From NCBI GenBank assembly GCA_020634855.1, contig JACKAU010000013.1, positions 62,001 to 126,000 of the forward strand: 64,000 bases of DNA, written 5' to 3'. Both the position numbers and the translations under genes were made by a program. Position 1 is the first letter of the stretch; every line of letters starts with the position of its first letter. Of this stretch, positions 54,260 to 61,351 are shown in pieces. Source of the DNA: Anaerolineales bacterium. GTDB taxonomy: Bacteria; Chloroflexota; Anaerolineae; 4572-78; J111. Below the pieces are notes generated by a model. That model searched no databases. It was not told where the DNA came from and worked only from the letters and a program-made list of their open reading frames with translations.

Positions 54260-54406
54260 ATGCTATTTCTTCCCAAAGAAGAAGGCCAGGGCTTGGTTGA
54301 ATACGCACTGATTCTCGTACTCGTTGCTATTGTAGTTATTGCTATTCTCTTACTGCTCGGTCCCGTTGTTGGTAACGTCTTCAGCAACATCGTTTCTAAC
54401 CTCTAA
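54260..54406 (+). CDS. Flp/Fap-type pilin, 48 residues
   Basis: Very short gene read directly: starts MLFLPKEEGQGLVEYALILV and continues as a single hydrophobic helix, ending FSNIVSNL. The Flp prepilin signature G-x4-E-Y is present (Gly9 to Glu14-Tyr15), so a prepilin peptidase would cut after Gly9, leaving Glu at position 5 of the mature pilin. AAAGGAGG lies eight bases upstream. A good promoter and a perfect terminator flank it, giving a monocistronic unit. Flp pilins build tight-adherence (Tad) pili; no tad gene is in the window. Confidence 0.92.
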   Translation: MLFLPKEEGQGLVEYALILVLVAIVVIAILLLLGPVVGNVFSNIVSNL

Positions 54407-54451
54407 TTATCTTTTATTCTTCAAGTACTCTATTTTATTATTCACAAAGAG

Positions 54452-54489
54452 GAGCCACCGAAATTTCGGTGGCTCTTTCTTTTTTATTT
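54452..54489 (+). terminator. Rho-independent terminator after the Flp pilin gene
   Basis: GAGCCACCGAAA and TTTCGGTGGCTC (54452-54475) form a perfect 24-bp palindrome, followed by TTTCTTTTTTATTT. Placed 46 bp after the pilin stop. Confidence 0.95.
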
Positions 54490-54561
54490 ACAAGAAAACC
54501 CATCACTGCTATACTACCCCCTAAATTTTTATAGTCAGTTTTAGAAAAAAAGGAGGCCGAC

Positions 54562-56607
54562 TTGCCCAACCGATTAGCCAAAGAGAGCAGTCCCTACCTA
54601 TTACAGCACGCCAACAATCCCGTCGATTGGTACGCCTGGGGCGAAGAAGCGCTGGCCAGGGCCAAAGCCGAAGACAAACCCATTTTTCTCAGTATTGGGT
54701 ACTCTGCCTGTCACTGGTGTCACGTGATGGAACATGAGAGTTTTGAAAATGAGCGTACCGCGCAACTTATGAACCAACATTTTATCAACATCAAGGTTGA
54801 CCGAGAGGAGCGGCCTGATCTCGACTCGATTTATATGGATGCGGTGGTGGCGATGACCGGGCATGGCGGCTGGCCGATGAGCGTGTTTTTAACGCCGGAA
54901 GGCATTCCTTTTTATGGCGGAACTTATTACCCGCCGACCCCCCGCTACAATATGCCTAGCTTCGAACAAGTGTTGCTTGGCGTGGCCGATGCCTACCAGA
55001 AGCGTAAAGCGGATGTGATTCAAAATGGGCAAGCCATGCTCGGCCGCATGACCGCCTCCATTCCACTGCAAGCCGGCGGCTCGCTCGATCCGGCGGTGCC
55101 GGAGTTGGCTCTGCAAACATTAGCCCGCACGATTGATCGAATCGAAGGCGGGCTGCAAGGAGCGCCCAAATTCCCGCAGCCGATGACCTGGGATTTTCTA
55201 CTACGCAGCTATCATCATCATCCAAAGGCCAGCACGCTCCAGACGCTGGAACTCACACTGCACAAAATGGCCCACGGCGGTATGTACGATCAGCTAGGCG
55301 GCGGGTTCCATCGCTACTCCGTCGATGCGCGCTGGCTGGTGCCTCACTTTGAAAAGATGCTGTATGACAACGCCCTGTTGGCCCGCCTCTATCTGCATAC
55401 CTACCAGCTCACCGGGAACCCGTTTTACCGGCATATTGTCGAAGAGACGCTCGACTATGTCATGCGGGAAATGACCGATCCGGCCGGCGGCTTCTATTCA
55501 ACTCAAGACGCCGACAGTGAGGGCGAGGAGGGTAAATTCTTCGTCTGGACGCCGGCAGAGGTCACGGCGGTGTTAGGGCCGGCCGACGGGGTGCTGTTCT
55601 GCCAAGCTTACGATGTTACTCCCACCGGGAACTTTGAAGGCCACTCGATCCTCAACCTGCCGCGCCCGTTGCAGACCGTGGCGGAGCAGCAGGGTCTAAC
55701 ACTCGACGCCTTAAACGCGGTGCTTGAGCGCGGCCGGGCCAAACTGTTCGAGGTCAGGGAACAGCGCGTCAAGCCCGGCCGTGACGAAAAGATTCTAACA
55801 GCCTGGAACGGTCTTATGCTGGCCGCCTTCGCGGAAGCAGCGCGCGTCTTAGATCGGGCCGATTACCAAACGGTCGCCGAAAATAACGCCGAATTCACCC
55901 TATCAACCATGATGAAAGACGGGCGTTTGTTCCGCACGTGGAAAGCCCAACCCGGCGAAGCCAAACTGATGGGTTATCTTGAAGATTACGCCTTTTACGC
56001 CGATGGCCTGCTGGCGCTCTACCAAACCACCTTCGACCCGCGCTGGTTTCAACAAGCCCGCTCATTGATGGATGTTGTCCTGGAGCACTTTGCCGATAAT
56101 AACCACGGCGGCTTCTTCGATACCGCCGATGATCATGAAACGCTGGTCACGCGGCCCAAAAGCTTGCAGGATAATGCGACCCCTTGTGGCAATAGTATGG
56201 CCGTGAGAGTCTTGCTACAATTGGCCGCTTACACCGGCCAAGCTACCTATGAAACACCGGCGATAACGGCCCTGGCATCGCTGCAACAGGCGATGGTGCA
56301 ATACCCGGCGGCATTTGCCAATTGGCTGGGCGCTTTGGAATTTATTCTGGCCTCGCCCAAAGAGATCGCCATTATTGGCTCACCTGACGGCGACGATACA
56401 CGCGCTCTATTAGAAACGGTGTACGCCGCTTACCGCCCCAATCAAGTGGTCGCTGTCGCTCCCGAAAATCACACCGCCGGGCATCCTGAACTCGTTGACT
56501 CGCGGCCAATGCAAGAGGGTCAGGCCACAGCCTATGTGTGCCAGAACTTCACCTGTAAACAGCCGGTCGTATCTGCGGCCGAGTTGGAGGATCTGCTGAC
56601 GGTTTAA
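54562..56607 (+). CDS. DUF255 thioredoxin-like/six-hairpin protein (YyaL/SPATA20 family)
   Basis: 681 residues. The N-terminal thioredoxin-like DUF255 domain carries NPVDWYAWGEEA and a CxxC, Cys50-His-Trp-Cys53 (SACHWCHVM). The remaining two-thirds is an (alpha/alpha)6 barrel like N-acylglucosamine epimerases. TTG start at 54562, placed by AAAGGAGG seven bases upstream. Family length is normal. Biological role is poorly defined; usually called thioredoxin domain-containing protein. Confidence 0.93.
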   Translation: MPNRLAKESSPYLLQHANNPVDWYAWGEEALARAKAEDKPIFLSIGYSACHWCHVMEHESFENERTAQLMNQHFINIKVDREERPDLDSIYMDAVVAMTGHGGWPMSVFLTPEGIPFYGGTYYPPTPRYNMPSFEQVLLGVADAYQKRKADVIQNGQAMLGRMTASIPLQAGGSLDPAVPELALQTLARTIDRIEGGLQGAPKFPQPMTWDFLLRSYHHHPKASTLQTLELTLHKMAHGGMYDQLGGGFHRYSVDARWLVPHFEKMLYDNALLARLYLHTYQLTGNPFYRHIVEETLDYVMREMTDPAGGFYSTQDADSEGEEGKFFVWTPAEVTAVLGPADGVLFCQAYDVTPTGNFEGHSILNLPRPLQTVAEQQGLTLDALNAVLERGRAKLFEVREQRVKPGRDEKILTAWNGLMLAAFAEAARVLDRADYQTVAENNAEFTLSTMMKDGRLFRTWKAQPGEAKLMGYLEDYAFYADGLLALYQTTFDPRWFQQARSLMDVVLEHFADNNHGGFFDTADDHETLVTRPKSLQDNATPCGNSMAVRVLLQLAAYTGQATYETPAITALASLQQAMVQYPAAFANWLGALEFILASPKEIAIIGSPDGDDTRALLETVYAAYRPNQVVAVAPENHTAGHPELVDSRPMQEGQATAYVCQNFTCKQPVVSAAELEDLLTV

Positions 56608-56730
56608 GGTGGATGTAAAAAATACTAACTCTGACCACTCAGTTTTGCCGGTAATAACTGCCCCCTTTCAAATATCGTGTTTGCCGGTCGGTCATTCCCC
56701 ATTGGATGACGGCAAAAGACGCTGATAAAG

Positions 56731-56759
56731 TTGGGTATTATTTCTTGATAGCCTATAAT
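56731..56759 (+). promoter_or_regulatory. Putative promoter of the DUF433-DUF5615 pair
   Basis: TTGGGT (56731-56736), 17 bp, perfect TATAAT (56754-56759), 43 bp before the DUF433 start. Confidence 0.5.
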
Positions 56760-56801
56760 ATCCACTAGTCGTGAACCAATGCGGCGGAGGAAATCGATTT
56801 A

Positions 56802-57050
56802 ATGGACAAGATTGAGACAAAAACGCTGGGCGAACGAATTACTATAGATCCTGAAATTTGTCATGGCAAACCGTGTATCCGAGGGTTGCGATATCCTGTT
56901 GAAATGATCTTAGAATTACTCAGCGCCGAAATGACGATTGAGGAAATTCTAGCCGATTACGAAGACTTAGAACGAGCCGATATCCTAGCGGTATTAGCTT
57001 TTGCCACAAAATTAAGCCAGGTCAAACGTATCCAAACTATTGTAGTATGA
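56802..57050 (+). CDS. DUF433 antitoxin-like protein
   Basis: 82 residues, DUF433 family (ITIDPEICHGKPCIRGLRYPVEMILELL, then MTIEEILADYEDLERADILAVLAFA). These winged-helix-like proteins pair with DUF5615 PIN-like toxins (VapBC-like). The stop overlaps the next start by four bases (ATGA), so translation is coupled. GGCGGAGGAAA precedes the ATG. Confidence 0.92.
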   Translation: MDKIETKTLGERITIDPEICHGKPCIRGLRYPVEMILELLSAEMTIEEILADYEDLERADILAVLAFATKLSQVKRIQTIVV

Positions 57051-57400
57051 AGTTTCTGGTAGATGCTCAGTTACCTCGTCGCCTTATTCATCGGTTACAG
57101 GAGGCAGGTCACGACGCTATTCACACGCTTGATTTACCTCTTGGAAATCGGACGCCAGACGACATGATCAACGGAATTTCTGAGCGTGAACAACGGATAG
57201 TCATCACCAAAGACGCTGACTTTGTAAACTCTTTTACCCTTTACCATAAACCATACAAGTTGCTGTTGATTTCTACCGGCAATATAAAAAACGCTGAGTT
57301 AGAACGGCTATTTTTACAAAATATTCCGCGAATTGCCCAAGCATTTGAGGACCACGATTTTGTAGAACTGAGCCAAACCGTGTTTACAATTCACAAGTAA
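57047..57400 (+). CDS. DUF5615 PIN-like toxin
   Basis: 117 residues. FLVDAQLPRRLIHRLQEAGHDAIHTLDL opens with the first acidic residue of the PIN-like site, and ITKDADFVNSF holds a second. DUF5615 proteins are predicted metal-dependent RNases partnered by DUF433. Complete and coupled to the antitoxin. Ends six bases before the convergent dehydrogenase stop. Confidence 0.9.
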   Translation: MKFLVDAQLPRRLIHRLQEAGHDAIHTLDLPLGNRTPDDMINGISEREQRIVITKDADFVNSFTLYHKPYKLLLISTGNIKNAELERLFLQNIPRIAQAFEDHDFVELSQTVFTIHK

Positions 57401-57406
57401 AATCGC

Positions 57407-58390
57407 CTACCCATAAACCTGAGGATTAACACAGTTGGGCAGATGCTCGCCCTTAAGACCGGCGATCAGATTCTCAGCGGCCATCGTCGCCATTTTACCC
57501 CGGGTGGCATAGCTGGCGCTGGCGATGTGTGGAGCGACAATCACGTTCTCCAATTCCAACAGCGGATGATCGGCCGGGATCGGTTCCGGGTCGGTCACAT
57601 CCAGAGCCGCATAGCCGATCACTTGGTCTCGCAATGCCTCATACAATGCCTCGGTATCGACTACTGGTCCCCGCGCCGTGTTGATCAAGACCGCACTCGG
57701 TTTCATCATTCGTAAAGTCTCTTTGTTAATCAGGTGGTGGGTTTGGTCATTCAACGGCACGTGAACCGACACAAAATCGGATCGTTCCAGCAGGGTCGTT
57801 AAGTCGACACAGTGCGCCCCGATCTCCGCCGCATAGGGATCGGGTGGGCAGTTGGGACTGTAGTATAAGATCTCCATATCGAAGCCCTGCGCCCGTTTGG
57901 CCATTCCCTTGCCGATGCGCCCAAAACCGATAATCCCCAGAGTCGCGCCGGTAATGTCCTGGCCCAGCAGCAGGCTCGGCCCCCACGTCCGCCATTTGCC
58001 AGCGCGAGCATAGACGTCGGCTTCGACCACGCGCCGGGCGGCGGCCATCAGTAAGGCAAAGGCAAAATCGGCCGTCGTATCGGTCAGCACCCCCGGCGTG
58101 TTGCCCACCGGTACGCCGCGCCGAGTAGCCGCCGGAATGTCGATGTTGTCATAGCCAACCGCATAATTGCTGATCACCTTCAAATTGGTGCCTGCGGCGG
58201 CCATGACTTCATCGTCAATTTGGGAGGTCAGCAGCGACAGAATCCCCTCGACCCCCTTAACGCGCTCTAGCAGCACCTCACGGGGCGGCGGCAGTTCCCC
58301 CGACCAGATATCAGCCTCACAGAAATCTCGTACTATATCCAGCCCGGCATCCAAGATGGATCGGGTGACAAATACTTTGGGTTTTGACAT
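57407..58390 (-). CDS. D-2-hydroxyacid dehydrogenase (glyoxylate/hydroxypyruvate reductase type)
   Basis: 327 residues, NAD(P)-dependent. Rossmann motif LGIIGFGRIGKGMAKRA. Catalytic Arg in LINTARGPVV, Glu in DVTDPEPIP, His in PHIASAS. The VGYDNIDIPAATRRGVPVGNTPGVLT region is typical of glyoxylate reductase (GyaR) and related enzymes. AAGGAGAG before the ATG at 58390 fixes the start; an upstream in-frame Met is rejected. Substrate (glyoxylate, hydroxypyruvate or 2-ketogluconate) cannot be separated by eye. Confidence 0.92.
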   Translation of the reverse strand: MSKPKVFVTRSILDAGLDIVRDFCEADIWSGELPPPREVLLERVKGVEGILSLLTSQIDDEVMAAAGTNLKVISNYAVGYDNIDIPAATRRGVPVGNTPGVLTDTTADFAFALLMAAARRVVEADVYARAGKWRTWGPSLLLGQDITGATLGIIGFGRIGKGMAKRAQGFDMEILYYSPNCPPDPYAAEIGAHCVDLTTLLERSDFVSVHVPLNDQTHHLINKETLRMMKPSAVLINTARGPVVDTEALYEALRDQVIGYAALDVTDPEPIPADHPLLELENVIVAPHIASASYATRGKMATMAAENLIAGLKGEHLPNCVNPQVYG

Positions 58391-58636
58391 TGGTCTCTCC
58401 TTTGGAAATAGGCAGTAGGAAATGGGGATTAGGAGTCGGGACAAAGCTAATTCCTCATTTCTAATTCCTATCCCCTGATTTTCATTGTCGGTGTTAATTC
58501 AGCATTAGTCCAGGGCTGTTTTCGAACAGGACGATGTATGAGTATATCCTGTTTCACGCCAGTCGGCCAGATTAGTTGCGCTTTAATCGTCTTAACGTTT
58601 ACCTGAAGTATCACTTTGTCTAATAAAAATCTAACG

Positions 58637-60571
58637 TCAAGACGAGGTCGCCACAGAGTCGGGGCTGTATCGAAACTGAGTTTGGTAAAGGTCAGCATAC
58701 AGTCCGCCTTGGGCCAACAATACTTCGTGCGCAGACCGGGTCTCGCTGCCGTATCCCTGTTCCACCAAGCGGCCCTGATTCATCACCAGGATGACATCAG
58801 CCGCCAGGATGGTACTGAGCCGGTGGGCGATGACCAAGCTGGTTCGCCCCTGCATGATCCGCTCCAGCGCCTCTTGAATGAGCGCCTCGCTCTGGCTGTC
58901 CAAGCTGCTGGTGGCCTCATCCAAAACCAAAATTCGGGGGTCTTTGAGGATGACTCGCGCCAAGGCGAGGCGCTGCTTCTCGCCGCCGCTTAAGCGATAG
59001 CCCCGCTCACCGACGACGGTCTCATAGCCTTCCGGCAGCGTTTCGATGAAGTGGTGAATGTTGGCTGCCTGGCAGGCGGCTTCAATCTCGGCTTGGCCGG
59101 CGTTGGCGTTGGCGTATAGCAAATTCGCCCGAATGGTATCGTGGAAAAGATAGGTTTCCTGGGTCACCATCCCCATCGATTGGGCCAGCGAGCGCAGCTT
59201 CACCTGACGCAAATCGTGCCCGTCGATACAAATCTGGCCCGCAGTGGGGTCGTACAGACGCGGCAGGAGATAGGTCATAGTCGTTTTACCCGCACCGCTG
59301 GGTCCGACCAAGGCCACCAACTGCCCCGGCTCGATATGGAAGCTCACCTGCTCGATGGCCATGCTGCGGCTGGCCACAGGTGCGGTTAAGGGGACCGGCG
59401 TCCCGTTGCGGCTGTCTTTCGGATCCACCGTCAGCCCGAGCCCGCCCGCGCCGCCATCGCCGCCGGCGGCGTAGCTAAATGAAACTTGATCGAACACGAC
59501 TTCGCCTTTGACATCCTCCAGGTCAACGGCGTCGGCCTTATCCTCAATTTCCAGCGGCAGGTCGATCACTTCGAAGACTCGCTCAAAGCTGACCATGCTG
59601 GTGGCAAATTCGATATGGGCGTTGCTCATCGCGGTTAGAGGGCCGTAGAGTTGGTTGAGATACGCCCCAAAGGCCACGATGGTGCCCACGGTGAAAGCGC
59701 CTTGCAGCACCAAATGACCGCCCACCCAAAACACCAGCGACGTGCCGATGGCGCTTACCAAGCCGATCCCCAGGAAAAACCAACGCCCGATCATGGCCGA
59801 CTTAATGCCGATACGGGCTACATCCCGACTGCGATCCTTAAACCGATTCATCTCATCCTGCTGGCGGCCAAACAACTTGACCAGCAGCGCCCCACTGACA
59901 TTAAGGGTCTCGTTCATCAGGCTGTTCATTTTGCCGTTCAAATCCAAACTCTCGCGCCGAACCTCGCGCAAGACCCGGCCGATACGCCGGGTCGGCAGGA
60001 TAAACAGCGGCAAAATAGACACACTCAACAGCGTTAAGCGCCACTCAAGCATAAACATCACCACCAGCACCGTCACCACCGTGACGATGTTGCTCAAGAT
60101 GTTGATAAACGTGCCGGTCAAGGCGCTCTGCGCGCCGACCACATCATTATTCAGCCGGCTCATTAACTGACCGGTTTTGGCATGGGTAAAAAAGCGGAGA
60201 CTCATCCGCTGCATGTGGTTGTACAAACTATTGCGCAGATCGGCGATTAAACTTTCACCAATCGTGGCGCTGAGATAGCGCTGCCACATCCCAATCAGAG
60301 CATTAATCAGCGGAATGCCAATCATCCCGACCGCCAACCAGTTGAGTCGCGTGACGTTGCCGTTGGGCAAGGCGTTATCAATCAAATCCCGATACAAAAG
60401 CGGCGGTATTAAGCTTAAGCCGGAAATGATGAAAATGGTTGTTAACAACCCCAATAGTTTAAATTGGTAAGGCTGAGCGTAGACCCAAACGCGCTTCAGC
60501 AGCACCCAACTCAACTGAGGTCGATCACGCCCCTCGTCATACCGGATATAGTTCCACCACCCACCATACAT
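58637..60571 (-). CDS. ABC-type exporter, fused permease and ATPase (MsbA/lipid or drug type)
   Basis: 644 residues. Six membrane helices (about 35-335) and a nucleotide-binding domain: Walker A GPSGAGKTT, Q-loop VTQETYLF, signature LSGGEKQRLALA, Walker B ILVLDEATSSLD, and His-loop IAHRLS. A Gly/Asp-rich insertion (about 370-400) sits just before the NBD core, longer than usual. It works as a homo- or heterodimer; no partner half-transporter is adjacent. Substrate unknown. Confidence 0.93.
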   Translation of the reverse strand: MYGGWWNYIRYDEGRDRPQLSWVLLKRVWVYAQPYQFKLLGLLTTIFIISGLSLIPPLLYRDLIDNALPNGNVTRLNWLAVGMIGIPLINALIGMWQRYLSATIGESLIADLRNSLYNHMQRMSLRFFTHAKTGQLMSRLNNDVVGAQSALTGTFINILSNIVTVVTVLVVMFMLEWRLTLLSVSILPLFILPTRRIGRVLREVRRESLDLNGKMNSLMNETLNVSGALLVKLFGRQQDEMNRFKDRSRDVARIGIKSAMIGRWFFLGIGLVSAIGTSLVFWVGGHLVLQGAFTVGTIVAFGAYLNQLYGPLTAMSNAHIEFATSMVSFERVFEVIDLPLEIEDKADAVDLEDVKGEVVFDQVSFSYAAGGDGGAGGLGLTVDPKDSRNGTPVPLTAPVASRSMAIEQVSFHIEPGQLVALVGPSGAGKTTMTYLLPRLYDPTAGQICIDGHDLRQVKLRSLAQSMGMVTQETYLFHDTIRANLLYANANAGQAEIEAACQAANIHHFIETLPEGYETVVGERGYRLSGGEKQRLALARVILKDPRILVLDEATSSLDSQSEALIQEALERIMQGRTSLVIAHRLSTILAADVILVMNQGRLVEQGYGSETRSAHEVLLAQGGLYADLYQTQFRYSPDSVATSS

Positions 60572-60714
60572 AGTTCACCTCGATTAAAATATATCCCAAG
60601 AAAGAATCAGGTATGAGTTTACCTGAAACAAGCGGTAATGTCGATAATTTTAGGGAATTTGGATAGCAAGTATTATGCCGATGAGGTTTATATCACCCCT
60701 CGACCCCAAGCGAT

Positions 60715-60754
60715 AAGCCTTTCTCCGACCTTAGTCGGAGGTGGCTCAAGGCTT
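60715..60754. repeat. Nested hairpin between the ABC exporter and DUF1003 genes
   Basis: AAGCCT (60715) pairs with AGGCTT (60749-60754), enclosing CTCCGAC/GTCGGAG (60723-60729 with 60734-60740). Lies in the divergent gap 60572-60843, which has no gene. Confidence 0.7.
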
Positions 60755-60843
60755 TTGCCTGATGTAATATGATGGATTTCACCGTATGCTAAGGGATAAT
60801 ATTGAACGACAAGCCCACAAAGTCTAACTGGGGAGGGTAATTT

Positions 60844-61350
60844 ATGAATCAAAATACCGTCTTGCCCAAAAAATTACATTTTCCGTCACCTTTCAAACAC
60901 CAGCATCCTCCCGTCCAAGATGTTAATCAACTCTATGAGGAGCAGCTCACCGTCGGCCAGCGCGCCGCCGATGGGGTGGCTAATGCGATGGGTTCGTGGA
61001 CGTTTATTGTCATCCAATCGGTTATTTTACTATTTTGGATTATCCTGAATCTGGCGGCCTGGGTCCAGCATTGGGACCCCTACCCGTTTATCCTGATGAA
61101 CCTGGTGCTGTCGACGCAGGCGGCCTATGCTGCGCCCATCATTATGATGAGCCAGAACCGGCAGGCGGCCAAAGATCGTCTGGATGCGCACCAGGATTTT
61201 GTGATAAACCAAAAAGCTGAAGAGGAAATCCGGGTGATTATGGACCATCTAGAGGCGCAAGACCAGGCGATTATTCAAATTCATCAACTCCTGTTGGGCC
61301 TGCAGCCGCACCAGCCGGCAGAAACCGTTGATCAGGAGCCAAACTCATAA
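60844..61350 (+). CDS. DUF1003 membrane protein
   Basis: 168 residues. DUF1003 signature: VGQRAADGVANAMGSWTFIVIQSVILLFWIILN, then DPYPFILMNLVLSTQAAYAAPIIMMSQNRQAAKDR. Two membrane helices and a C-terminal helical cytoplasmic part. Function unknown. It ends one base before the start of the MprF-like gene, so the two are likely co-transcribed. GGGAGGG precedes the ATG. Confidence 0.93.
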   Translation: MNQNTVLPKKLHFPSPFKHQHPPVQDVNQLYEEQLTVGQRAADGVANAMGSWTFIVIQSVILLFWIILNLAAWVQHWDPYPFILMNLVLSTQAAYAAPIIMMSQNRQAAKDRLDAHQDFVINQKAEEEIRVIMDHLEAQDQAIIQIHQLLLGLQPHQPAETVDQEPNS

Positions 61351-61351
61351 T

